This document shows positions 1-5,522 of a stretch of DNA of 5,522 nucleotides, piece after piece. How positions within the stretch are numbered: position 1 is the first letter of the stretch; each line of letters starts with the position of its first letter. The stretch covers positions 1 through 5,522 of the forward strand of contig JAAZDZ010000100.1 of assembly GCA_012512545.1 (NCBI GenBank), given 5' to 3'. The notes below the pieces were generated by a model. That model had not been told where the DNA came from. It was given only the letters and a program-made list of their open reading frames with translations, and searched no databases. The position numbers were made by a program, and so were the translations under genes. The stretch comes from Alcaligenaceae bacterium (GTDB lineage Bacteria; Pseudomonadota; Gammaproteobacteria; Burkholderiales; Burkholderiaceae_B).

Positions 1-450
1 CTCCTTGCCTGCCTCAGCCCCGCCTGCACCCACGGTCAGGCCGGCAGCCAGCAGCGACGCCGCTTTCTTGGGGCCGATGCCTTTCACGCGCTCCGAAACA
101 TCTTCCATGGACTCAAAGCGGCCGCCCCGATCACGCTCTTCAATGATGATGGCTGCTGTCTTGGGGCCGATGCCCTTGATTTCCTGAAGCTGCTGCGGCG
201 TGGCCATATTGATGTCCACCGCCAGAGCCATGCCGGGCAGCAACAGGCTGGCGGCCAGCAGCAAGCCCCGCAGTACCGGATTCACGCCCCGACGCGGCCT
301 TCCCGCTTCGGGGGCTGGCCGGGATACGTGGCCCGAGGGCCGACGCGCAGGAGACTGCGCGCTGGCAACGCGCTGCCGGGTGCGGCGGGACGGACGCCGC
401 CAGGCGGCAGGCTGAGGCGATGCAACAGTAGGTTCCAGAAACGGATTCAT
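1..450 (-). CDS. ComEA-family helix-hairpin-helix protein, C-terminus cut by window edge
   Basis: An open frame runs from the ATG at 450 to the window edge with no stop (150 codons seen). Two helix-hairpin-helix motifs with cores KGIGPKTAA (about residues 92-100) and KGIGPKKAA (about 123-131) form the (HhH)2 domain of ComEA-type proteins, which bind DNA non-specifically through the backbone; in competent bacteria such proteins pull DNA into the periplasm. A hydrophobic stretch at residues 57-77 (LLLAASLLLPGMALA) ends in an ALA-like signal peptidase site. It is preceded by about 55 Pro/Arg-rich residues, which is unusual. The ATG at 450 is chosen because AGGAG lies 7 bases before it. A GTG at 285 would give a conventional signal peptide (VNPVLRGLLLAAS...) but has a poorer ribosome site. 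The gene is separated from hldD by 155 bases. The family call is firm. A role in DNA uptake is inference, because no other competence gene is in view. Confidence 0.85.
   Translation of the reverse strand, partial: MNPFLEPTVASPQPAAWRRPSRRTRQRVASAQSPARRPSGHVSRPAPEAGRPRRGVNPVLRGLLLAASLLLPGMALAVDINMATPQQLQEIKGIGPKTAAIIIEERDRGGRFESMEDVSERVKGIGPKKAASLLAAGLTVGAGGAEAGKE
66..174 (-). repeat. 16-bp direct repeat encoding the two HhH hairpins
   Basis: The 16 bases at 66-81 and 159-174 are identical (plus strand TCTTGGGGCCGATGCC) and lie 93 bases (31 codons) apart in the same frame. They encode the GIGPK hairpin of each helix-hairpin-helix motif. The repeat is a consequence of the tandem motif plus identical codon choice, not a mobile element. 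Confidence 0.7.
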
Positions 451-457
451 GAGTGGA

Positions 458-462
458 CTCCT
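458..462 (-). promoter_or_regulatory. Ribosome binding site of the HhH gene
   Basis: AGGAG on the minus strand, 7 bases before the ATG at 450. It is a near-ideal Shine-Dalgarno site and is the main argument for the long form of the protein over the internal GTG start at 285. Confidence 0.65.
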
Positions 463-523
463 GAACAGGAAGCCCCTGACCGCAGGCGGGATTGCCGACG
501 GCCGGAACTTCAGCTCCATGATG

Positions 524-556
524 GAACAAGGGCCGGACACTGAACATGCCCGGCCC
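524..556 (-). terminator. Possible intrinsic terminator after hldD
   Basis: On the minus strand a 10-bp stem (arms 547-556 and 530-539: seven GC pairs GGGCCGG/CCGGCCC, then one G-U, C-G and A-U) closes a 7-base loop and is followed by UUGUUCC. It starts about 50 bases after the hldD stop codon and lies before the HhH gene, the expected place for the end of the lap-hld operon. The U-tract is poor, so termination could be weak or the hairpin could only protect the mRNA end. I see no clear promoter for the HhH gene in the rest of 451-605. Confidence 0.45.
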
Positions 557-605
557 CAGCAGAAGTCCATGAGTAGAGATACGCAGGGAACCTTATGCCC
601 CTTGC

Positions 606-1595
606 TTATTGTTGCGCCAGCAAACGTTCCACATACTGCGCCACGCCTGTCTGCACATCGCGGAAGGGCTTGTCATAGCCCGCCGCCCGCAACTGCGTGA
701 GATCCGCCTGCGTATGGCTCTGATAGCGGCCTTTGAGATCGTCGGGGAAGGGAATATAGCGCAGCAGCCCTTCCTTGACCTGTTCTTCCAGACTGAGCGG
801 CGCCTCGCCTGCCTGGCGTCGAATGGTGTTGACCACGCTGGACGCCACATCGTTGAATGGCTGCGCGCGGCCCGTGCCGCAATTGAAGATGCCTGACACC
901 TCGGGGTGATCAATGAAGTGCAGATTCACTGCAACGACGTCGTCCACGTGAATGAAGTCGCGCATCTGGCCGCCATCGGCATAGCCATCCCAGCCGCCAA
1001 ACAGGCGCACGTGGCCGTCTTTCTGGAATTCGTTGAAGTTATGGAAGGCAACAGAAGCCATGCGGCCCTTATGCTGTTCCTGCGGACCATATACATTGAA
1101 ATAGCGCAGCCCCACCACGGGCGCGGCCAGCTCACGCATGCGGCGCCTCAACACCTGATCAAACAGATATTTGGAATAACCGTAGACGTTCAGCGGCCCT
1201 TCATTGGCCGGGTCTTCGGCATACACAGGCCCGGCGCCATACACGGCAGCCGACGACGCATACACAAAGGGAATGCGCTGCTGCTGACAAAGCTCGAACA
1301 ATTCCAGCGTGACCTGGTAGTTATTGTCCATCATGTAGCGGCCATTGCGTTCCGTGGTGTCGGAACACGCCCCCTGATGCAACACCGCTTCCACACTTGA
1401 CAGATCGCCCTGACGCACCCGCAGGCGGAAATCGTCTTTATGCTGATAGTCGGAAATCTCGCAGCCCACAAGGTTGCGAAACTTATCGCCTTCGGTGAGA
1501 TCGTCCACCACCAGAATGTCGGTATAACCACGACGATTCAGGCCGCGAACAAGATTGCTGCCTATGAAACCGGCGCCTCCGGTCACCACGATCAT
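606..1595 (-). CDS. hldD: ADP-L-glycero-D-manno-heptose 6-epimerase
   Basis: HldD (RfaD/WaaD) converts ADP-D-glycero-beta-D-manno-heptose into ADP-L-glycero-D-manno-heptose, the donor for the LPS inner core, in the cytoplasm. The protein is 329 residues, against about 310 in E. coli. It is a short-chain dehydrogenase/reductase of the extended type: the NADP-binding [10 protein letters not shown] is at residues 5-14, and the active-site residues corresponding to E. coli Ser116, Tyr140 and Lys144 are Ser114, Tyr138 and Lys142 (YGYSK). The second catalytic lysine (E. coli Lys178) is Lys176 in QEQHKG. Other family blocks are [32 protein letters not shown] and the near-C-terminal [10 protein letters not shown]. 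The ATG at 1595 overlaps the hldA stop in ATGA and has AGGAG 7 bases upstream; an upstream TTG at 1667 would add 24 unrelated residues and is not used. It is the last gene of the lapB-hldA-hldD coupled unit. Confidence 0.97.
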   Translation of the reverse strand: MIVVTGGAGFIGSNLVRGLNRRGYTDILVVDDLTEGDKFRNLVGCEISDYQHKDDFRLRVRQGDLSSVEAVLHQGACSDTTERNGRYMMDNNYQVTLELFELCQQQRIPFVYASSAAVYGAGPVYAEDPANEGPLNVYGYSKYLFDQVLRRRMRELAAPVVGLRYFNVYGPQEQHKGRMASVAFHNFNEFQKDGHVRLFGGWDGYADGGQMRDFIHVDDVVAVNLHFIDHPEVSGIFNCGTGRAQPFNDVASSVVNTIRRQAGEAPLSLEEQVKEGLLRYIPFPDDLKGRYQSHTQADLTQLRAAGYDKPFRDVQTGVAQYVERLLAQQ

Positions 1596-2518
1596 GATAG
1601 TTCTCCTGCTGTAACGACAGACGTACCCAGTTTGCCAACCACAATGCCTCCGGCGCGGTTGGCCCAATACACGGCGGATTGCCAGTCCAAACCGGCGGCG
1701 CGTGCCACCGAAAGCGTCGCCAGCACCGTGTCGCCCGCGCCAGACACATCGAAGACTTCATGTGCCTGGGCATCAATATGGTGCCGCCCTTCTGCTGAAA
1801 ACAAGGTCATGCCCTGCTCGGAGCGCGTAATCAGCAAAGCTTCGAGCTCAAGCCGGGCGCGCAGCGCCTGGGCGCGGGATTCGAGGTCGGCTTCATCCTT
1901 CCAGGCCCCTACTGCCTGCGACATTTCCAGGCGGTTGGGAGTGATCATGGTCGCCCCCGTATAGCGGGCATACTCATGCCCTTTGGGATCGACCAGAACC
2001 GGCACTCCCGCTTCACGGCAAACCGCAATCAGGTCCTGGACGCGATCCAGGCAACCCTTGGCGTAATCCGACAGGACAACGATGTCGTGGTGCGCCACAA
2101 TCCCGCGCATGTCTGCCATCAGGGTAGCCAGCCCGCCATCGTTGGGGCGCTCTTCAAAATCGACCCGCAAAAGCTGCTGCTGACGTCCCATTACGCGCAT
2201 TTTGAGCGTAGTGGGCATGGAGGCATCTACCACCAGCCGGGCGTCAATGCCTTCTTCGCGCGCCAGCGATGCAACTTGTTCTCCCGCCTCGTCTGCGCCT
2301 ACCAGCCCCATGAGGGTGGCCTGCGCTCCCAGTGCGCTGATGTTGCGGGCGACGTTGGCCGCACCGCCCAGACGGTCTTCGCGGCGCGCCACGCGCACCA
2401 CCGGCACCGGAGCCTCGGGGGAAATACGATCGACCTCGCCAAACCAGTAGCGGTCCAGCATGACATCACCGATCACCAGAATTTTTGCGGCGTTTGCGCG
2501 CTCTACCGGAAAGTCCAT
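1592..2518 (-). CDS. hldA: D-glycero-beta-D-manno-heptose-7-phosphate kinase (RfaE domain I)
   Basis: This cytoplasmic kinase phosphorylates D-glycero-D-manno-heptose 7-phosphate at C1 to give the 1,7-bisphosphate, an early step in ADP-heptose synthesis. The 308 residues form a PfkB/ribokinase fold: the N-terminal strand [13 protein letters not shown] (13-25), substrate-binding GGAANVARN (51-59), LSDYAKG (149-155), DPKG (177-180), TPNRLE (193-198), and the ATP/anion-hole motif DVSGAGDT (257-264) with catalytic base Asp263. In E. coli HldE this domain is fused to a cytidylyltransferase (477 residues in total); here the protein stops after the kinase, so the split HldA + HldC arrangement applies and a separate hldC must lie elsewhere. 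The ATG at 2518 shares one base with the lapB stop (TAATG). There is no strong Shine-Dalgarno, only a purine-rich stretch (GAAGAAA), so translation probably depends on coupling to lapB. The older name rfaE is also in use. Confidence 0.95.
   Translation of the reverse strand: MDFPVERANAAKILVIGDVMLDRYWFGEVDRISPEAPVPVVRVARREDRLGGAANVARNISALGAQATLMGLVGADEAGEQVASLAREEGIDARLVVDASMPTTLKMRVMGRQQQLLRVDFEERPNDGGLATLMADMRGIVAHHDIVVLSDYAKGCLDRVQDLIAVCREAGVPVLVDPKGHEYARYTGATMITPNRLEMSQAVGAWKDEADLESRAQALRARLELEALLITRSEQGMTLFSAEGRHHIDAQAHEVFDVSGAGDTVLATLSVARAAGLDWQSAVYWANRAGGIVVGKLGTSVVTAGELS
1603..1607 (-). promoter_or_regulatory. Ribosome binding site of hldD inside hldA
   Basis: AGGAG on the minus strand, within the last codons of hldA and 7 bases before the hldD ATG at 1595. 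It fixes the hldD start and, with the 4-base ATGA overlap, supports reinitiation by ribosomes finishing hldA. Confidence 0.8.
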
Positions 2519-3798
2519 TATTTTATTTCTTCAAGGCGTCGGGGCTGATACGTTTCCCAAGAGTTGCAGCCCGGACATTGCCAATAAAAATGCCGCGCTT
2601 CAAAGCCGCATGTCTGGCAGGCATAGCGGTCGAGTCGCTGTGTATGACGGTGAATGATGGAACGCAGCAAAGTGAAATCGGCACCGGCAGCGATTTCGAG
2701 CACGGCGGATGGGTCCGCCTGGGCAGGATCGGCATCGCTCTCGTTTGCCTGTCTTGCGTAATCGAGGGGTCGCTTCTCGCCCGCCGCCAGCTCCACTTCC
2801 AGCAGGCGATCCAGGCCCAGCATGGAAGGCTGCGCCCGCAGCGCTTCGCGAGCGAACGCCCAGGCCGGCCGATGGCCCTGCTGGCTGCGAATTTCGCGGA
2901 ACACCACATTGAAGACATCCAGTGCCGGATAGCGGGTGTAGTGGTCGCGCAGCAATTGCAAGCCTTCCGACGCCTGGCCCAGCTTGCGATAGGATTCCAG
3001 CATATCGGCAGCCACCAGGCTGGCATAGGCCGGGGCGATGTCCAGCACAGAAACCAGATATTTGCACTGGTCTTCTACGCTGCCGCGCAAAATAGCCAGT
3101 CGCGCCCGCAAAATGGCGATGCGCACCTCGGATGCGGCGCTGCCTTCTTCCTTGCGTAATTCGCGCGCGGCGTTGTCAGCGGCATCCAGCGCCTGCCCGG
3201 CATGCTCCATATGAGGGGGCTTGGTCGCCATGGCGGCCTCGGCCATTTCGCAGTGGTAATGAACCAGTTGCGGCACCGGTTCGTCAACCAGCGCCCGCAG
3301 CCGTTTGACGGACTCAATGGCGCGCGGCCAGTCATGCACGGATTCATAAATGCGTATCAGCGCCCGCACGGCCGGCACAGCGTAGCGGGTATCGAGCACG
3401 GCCTCGAAAGCCTGTTCGGCGCGATCCAGCATGCCTGCCTTGAGGAAATCCTGAGCCAGTTCGTGCTGCGCCGCTTCGCGGTCGGCCTGAGGAAGATCTG
3501 AGCGCGACAGCAGGCTTTGATGCACGCGTATGGCCCGTTCCATTTCACCCCGCCGCCGGAACAGACTGCCCAAAGCAAAATGCAGCTCGGTGGTTTCCGG
3601 GTCGAGCTTGGCGACTTCCACGAAAGCATCAATGGCACGATCGGGCTCTTCGTTCAAAAGAAAATTCAGACCCTTGAAATAGGAGCTTGGCAGGGAGCGC
3701 GTTTCGGACAGCATCTGCCGGAAGTCCACCCTGGCGGCAATCCAGCCCAGAGCGAATAACAGCGGCACGAAAATGAGCCACCAAGTTTGAAAATCCAC
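2518..3798 (-). CDS. lapB: LPS assembly regulator LapB (TPR protein with rubredoxin-like zinc domain)
   Basis: LapB (YciM) is an inner-membrane protein facing the cytoplasm. In E. coli it brings LpxC to the FtsH protease and so limits LPS synthesis. The 426 residues (E. coli 389) show an N-terminal membrane helix (about 5-22, WWLIFVPLLFALGWI), a family block YFKGLNFLLNEEPDRAIDAF (about 40-59), and TPR-like helical pairs from about residue 43 to 340, for example LHFALGSLFRRRGEMERAI (72-90). At the C-terminus four cysteines, Cys394, Cys397, Cys408 and Cys411 (CQTC and CPGC), form the rubredoxin-like metal site. A linker rich in Asp, Ala and Pro (about 341-370) explains part of the extra length. 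The GTG start at 3798 is chosen because the membrane helix follows at once; GAGAG lies 7 bases upstream. lapA ends 27 bases before it. Whether LapB controls LpxC in betaproteobacteria as in E. coli is inference. Confidence 0.95.
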   Translation of the reverse strand: MDFQTWWLIFVPLLFALGWIAARVDFRQMLSETRSLPSSYFKGLNFLLNEEPDRAIDAFVEVAKLDPETTELHFALGSLFRRRGEMERAIRVHQSLLSRSDLPQADREAAQHELAQDFLKAGMLDRAEQAFEAVLDTRYAVPAVRALIRIYESVHDWPRAIESVKRLRALVDEPVPQLVHYHCEMAEAAMATKPPHMEHAGQALDAADNAARELRKEEGSAASEVRIAILRARLAILRGSVEDQCKYLVSVLDIAPAYASLVAADMLESYRKLGQASEGLQLLRDHYTRYPALDVFNVVFREIRSQQGHRPAWAFAREALRAQPSMLGLDRLLEVELAAGEKRPLDYARQANESDADPAQADPSAVLEIAAGADFTLLRSIIHRHTQRLDRYACQTCGFEARHFYWQCPGCNSWETYQPRRLEEIK

Positions 3799-3825
3799 GT
3801 ATTTACTCTCTTTGTGGCAGACGAC

Positions 3826-4152
3826 TTACAGCGGCGCCAGCGGGGCGACGGTTTCAGGTGCGACGGCAGCTTCCTGAGGCGCTGCAGGCTGCCTGGTTTT
3901 TTCTTCGAGACGGGTCATTTCACGACGCAGGCGCGCAGCTTCGCGGCGACGGCGCACGATGACAGGGGTTGTGATCAGCACGCCAAACAGCGCCCCCAGC
4001 ACAAACACCGCCAGCATGACGACAATCAGCGGCACATCGGTGACCACATGATCGGCAAAGAAGCTGACATCGACCGGCCTCGTGTTCTTGAGCGCGAACA
4101 GCAGGACAATCACGAATACGGCCAGCCGTAGAATCCAGACCAGATACCGCAT
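3826..4152 (-). CDS. lapA: LapA family inner-membrane protein (DUF1049)
   Basis: A 108-residue protein (E. coli LapA about 102) with two membrane helices: about residues 4-22 (LVWILRLAVFVIVLLFALK) and 41-64 (LIVVMLAVFVLGALFGVLI). Between them is the typical LapA sequence NTRPVDVSFFAD (23-34). After helix 2 comes a strongly basic, heptad-like cytoplasmic segment (RRRREAARLRREMTRLEEK, 67-85), then a Pro/Ala-rich tail. In E. coli LapA works with LapB in LPS assembly. The ATG at 4152 is preferred because GGAG lies 6 bases upstream and helix 1 follows directly; a TTG at 4182 would add ten unrelated residues. The gene is followed by lapB after 27 bases, so the two are very probably co-transcribed. 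Confidence 0.93.
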   Translation of the reverse strand: MRYLVWILRLAVFVIVLLFALKNTRPVDVSFFADHVVTDVPLIVVMLAVFVLGALFGVLITTPVIVRRRREAARLRREMTRLEEKTRQPAAPQEAAVAPETVAPLAPL

Positions 4153-4158
4153 AGAACA

Positions 4159-4162
4159 CTCC
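4159..4162 (-). promoter_or_regulatory. Ribosome binding site of lapA
   Basis: GGAG on the minus strand, 6 bases before the ATG at 4152. It decides that start over the TTG at 4182. Confidence 0.65.
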
Positions 4163-4181
4163 AGGAATGCAGAATGCCTCA

Positions 4182-4187
4182 ATTGTA
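4182..4187 (-). promoter_or_regulatory. Possible -10 element for lapA
   Basis: TACAAT on the minus strand differs from TATAAT at one position and lies 29 bases before the lapA ATG, just after the T-rich flank of the putative terminator. No good -35 hexamer is found 16-18 bases upstream, so this is a weak candidate only. Confidence 0.22.
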
Positions 4188-4190
4188 CGA

Positions 4191-4255
4191 GGAAAAGAAA
4201 ACTCCCGGCCCCGAAACTGCCGGTTTACGCCGGAAGATTTCAGGAACGGGAGTTT
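4191..4255 (-). terminator. Possible intrinsic terminator after ihfB
   Basis: On the minus strand the arms AAACTCCCG (4247-4255) and CGGGAGTTT (4199-4207) pair perfectly over 9 bp and are followed by UCUUUUCC. The 39-base interior can fold further through GAAA/UUUC (4238-4241 with 4213-4216) and CCGG/CCGG (4230-4233 with 4220-4223). The position, 36 bases after the ihfB stop and before lapA, fits the end of the rpsA-ihfB transcript. The long interior makes it less efficient than a compact hairpin, so it may attenuate rather than stop transcription into lapA. Confidence 0.5.
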
Positions 4256-4278
4256 CAAGGCTTGAAGCGGGCCAACAC

Positions 4279-4312
4279 CCGCCGCGTCAGTCAATATTCA
4301 CTGACGTGGCGG
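4279..4312. repeat. 34-bp near-perfect palindrome over the ihfB stop codon
   Basis: The arms 4279-4291 and 4300-4312 pair at 12 of 13 positions (inner seven CGTCAGT/ACTGACG perfect), and the 8-base centre contains the palindrome AATATT, so 15 of 17 base pairs of the whole are symmetrical. The ihfB stop TGA (4291-4293) sits at the edge of the loop. There is no T-run after it on the minus strand, so by itself it is not a classical intrinsic terminator. It could be an mRNA 3'-end hairpin or a protein-binding site. Confidence 0.7.
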
Positions 4313-4641
4313 TCGAGACTCGATGGCTGGCTGCCGGTTTCGCTGGCGGATTCTTCGCGCCAGGCGGAATCGACACGTTCGCGTAATTCCTTGCCCGCCT
4401 TGAAGTGAGGCACATGCTTGCCAGGCACCATCACTTTTTCGCCGGATTTGGGGTTACGCCCAATGCGTGGCGAACGCTCTGACAGGGAAAAACTGCCAAA
4501 ACCACGAATCTCGATACGTTGGCCTGCGACCAATGCCTGAGTCATGGCCTCAAGCATGGTCTTGACCGCAATATCCGTGTCGCGAACCGCCAACTGCGGA
4601 TAGCGGCCGGCGAGTATCGCAATCAACTCAGACTTGGTCAC
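4291..4641 (-). CDS. ihfB: Integration host factor subunit beta
   Basis: IHF-beta pairs with IHF-alpha to bend DNA sharply at specific sites in replication, recombination and transcription. From the GTG at 4641 the protein has 116 residues (E. coli 94). It starts with the family sequence (M)TKSEL. Residues 42-53 ([12 protein letters not shown]) hold Glu44 and Arg46, which in E. coli IHF-beta contact the consensus bases. GRNPKSG (61-67) carries Pro64, the residue that intercalates to kink DNA, and [14 protein letters not shown] (77-90) ends the conserved part. A tail of about 25 residues rich in Ser and Glu follows. The start is set by alignment to the family; a TTG at 4671 would overlap rpsA by 26 bases and add ten unrelated residues. 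rpsA ends 4 bases upstream, and no clear Shine-Dalgarno precedes the GTG, so coupling to S1 translation is likely. Confidence 0.95.
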   Translation of the reverse strand: MTKSELIAILAGRYPQLAVRDTDIAVKTMLEAMTQALVAGQRIEIRGFGSFSLSERSPRIGRNPKSGEKVMVPGKHVPHFKAGKELRERVDSAWREESASETGSQPSSLDRHVSEY

Positions 4642-4645
4642 GCAA

Positions 4646-5522
4646 TTAACCGTCGTCGCGAGCTTGATCAAGCTTGGCCTTCAGCAGCGCGCCCAGGTTG
4701 GTGGTACCGGACGATGCGCTGGCTTCGGACATGCGCTGGATGGTGCTGGCAGTCTCGGCGCTTTCGCGGGCCTTGATCGACAGTTGGATAGAGCGTGTCT
4801 TGCGATCGACGTTGAGAATCATGGTTTCGATCTCTTCGCCTTCCTTCAGGACAGTCGTGGCGTCTTCGACGCGGCCAACCGCCATTTCAGAAGCACGCAG
4901 ATAGCCTTCGACATCAACCGACAGGGTCACGACCGCGCCCTTGGGCTCGACCGACTTGACCACACCCTGAACCACGGCGCCCTTGTCGTAAGTGGCAACG
5001 TAGTTGTTGAAGGGGTCGCCTTCCAGCTGCTTGACGCCCAGAGAGATGCGTTCTTTGTCAGTGTCGATGGCCAGAACCACGGCGTCGATCTCATCGCCCT
5101 TCTTGTAGTTGCGCACGGCTTCTTCGCCGGACTCGCTCCAGGACAGATCGGACAAGTGAACCAGGCCGTCGATGCCGCCAGGCAGACCAACGAACACGCC
5201 GAAGTCGGTGATCGACTTGATGGCGCCATGGACTTTATCGCCGCGCTTGAAGTTGATGGAGAACTCTTCCCATGGGTTGGCACGGCACTGCTTCATGCCC
5301 AGCGAAATACGGCGACGGTCTTCGTCGATTTCCAGAACCATGACTTCGACTTCTTCGCCCAGGGTAACCACCTTGCGCGGATCGACGTTTTTGTTGGTAC
5401 AGTCCATTTCGGAAACGTGTACCAGACCTTCGATGCCGTCCTCGACCTCAACGAAAGCACCGTAGTCGGTCAGGTTGGTGACCTTGCCGAACAGGCGGGT
5501 GCCTTGCGGGTAGCGGCGGGCC
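4646..5522 (-). CDS. rpsA: 30S ribosomal protein S1, C-terminal half (N-terminus outside window)
   Basis: S1 binds mRNA on the 30S subunit and helps start translation on structured or weak-Shine-Dalgarno messages. The frame is open to the window edge (first full codon at 5521), giving 291 residues out of the roughly 560-570 expected. They hold three S1 (OB-fold) domains, matching domains 4-6 of E. coli S1: visible residues about 7-78 ([27 protein letters not shown]), 94-165 ([28 protein letters not shown]) and 181-252 (the more divergent [25 protein letters not shown]). Each ends in a version of RISLGxKQ or SIQLSIK. A Ser/Ala/Lys-rich tail ends in KLDQARDDG. One residue looks odd: MDCTNKN at visible residues 39-45, where relatives have Trp for Cys. 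ATGs inside the frame, such as that at 5407, are internal and not the start. Confidence 0.98.
   Translation of the reverse strand, partial: ARRYPQGTRLFGKVTNLTDYGAFVEVEDGIEGLVHVSEMDCTNKNVDPRKVVTLGEEVEVMVLEIDEDRRRISLGMKQCRANPWEEFSINFKRGDKVHGAIKSITDFGVFVGLPGGIDGLVHLSDLSWSESGEEAVRNYKKGDEIDAVVLAIDTDKERISLGVKQLEGDPFNNYVATYDKGAVVQGVVKSVEPKGAVVTLSVDVEGYLRASEMAVGRVEDATTVLKEGEEIETMILNVDRKTRSIQLSIKARESAETASTIQRMSEASASSGTTNLGALLKAKLDQARDDG
4661..4674. repeat. 14-bp perfect palindrome at the end of rpsA
   Basis: AGCTTGATCAAGCT is a perfect palindrome within the last codons of rpsA (encoding KLDQA), 20 bases before the ihfB GTG. As RNA it can form only a small hairpin (5-bp stem, 4-base loop). It may be chance imposed by the codons. 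Confidence 0.6.

Noticed and set aside
217..293. Twin-arginine export signal in the HhH protein (RRGVNPVL before the hydrophobic segment)
   Set aside because: Two arginines are present but the following residues lack the usual x-F-L-K pattern, and the whole leader is Arg-rich, so the pair is not informative.
140..547. Minus-strand open frame of 135 codons overlapping the HhH gene in another frame
   Set aside because: The other frame carries two clear HhH motifs, a hydrophobic segment and a strong ribosome site; this one has only an Ala/His/Gly-rich sequence.
1596..1667. TTG at 1667 as the hldD start
   Set aside because: The family starts directly at the NADP-binding strand ([10 protein letters not shown]), and AGGAG lies 7 bases before the ATG at 1595.
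906..1964. Plus-strand open frames of 164 and 174 codons opposite hldD and hldA
   Set aside because: They lie antisense to two firmly identified genes, show no family motif or ribosome site, and are what GC-rich codon use produces on the opposite strand.
1976..3159. Plus-strand open frames of 190 and 224 codons opposite hldA and lapB
   Set aside because: Antisense shadows of real genes; composition rich in His, Gln and Arg and no recognisable domain.
4642..4671. TTG at 4671 as the ihfB start
   Set aside because: It would add ten residues with no counterpart in the family and overlap rpsA; the GTG at 4641 begins exactly at the conserved (M)TKSEL.
4661..4674. Palindrome before ihfB as an IHF binding site
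   Set aside because: It contains ATCAA, but the TTR half at the required four-base spacing and the first W are missing on both strands.
1..5522. Mobile elements, CRISPR arrays, tRNA genes or an unknown accessory system
   Set aside because: The window is filled by conserved housekeeping genes with short gaps; I saw no spaced repeats, transposase motifs, tRNA-like folds or abrupt change of composition.

Overview
The window is an ordinary, densely packed piece of a core chromosome from a GC-rich betaproteobacterium. All recognisable genes lie on the minus strand. The gene order rpsA - ihfB - lapA - lapB - heptose kinase - hldD - ComEA-like HhH protein is typical of Burkholderiales. The ribosomal protein S1 and IHF-beta sequences resemble those of the Bordetella/Achromobacter group (Alcaligenaceae) as I remember them; this is a judgement from motifs, not a search. 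I see no mobile element, CRISPR array, tRNA or rRNA.

Reading in the direction of transcription (from high to low coordinates): the window opens inside rpsA, which supplies the last three S1 domains of ribosomal protein S1. After 4 bases comes ihfB (GTG start), encoding the beta subunit of integration host factor with a longer C-terminal tail than usual. The ihfB stop codon lies inside a 34-bp near-perfect palindrome. This is followed by a second stem-loop with a T-rich flank, which looks like a terminator. A short gap then leads to lapA, lapB, the heptose-7-phosphate kinase gene (hldA, also called rfaE domain I) and hldD. The last three of these genes overlap by 1 base (TAATG) and 4 bases (ATGA), so they are almost certainly one translationally coupled unit. 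A GC-rich hairpin about 50 bases after hldD may end that unit. The window closes inside a gene for a small exported or membrane-anchored helix-hairpin-helix (ComEA-family) protein.

Functionally, the first two genes serve gene expression and nucleoid structure (S1 for translation initiation, IHF for DNA bending). The next four concern lipopolysaccharide: LapA/LapB are inner-membrane proteins that in E. coli adjust LPS synthesis through LpxC proteolysis, and HldA and HldD are the kinase and epimerase of the ADP-L-glycero-D-manno-heptose pathway for the inner core. The cytidylyltransferase and phosphatase of that pathway are not in the window.

I found no convincing new biological system. The points worth a second look are small: the palindrome over the ihfB stop codon together with the IHF-beta tail, the basic 55-residue leader on the HhH protein, a palindrome just before the ihfB start, and a Trp-to-Cys change in S1.
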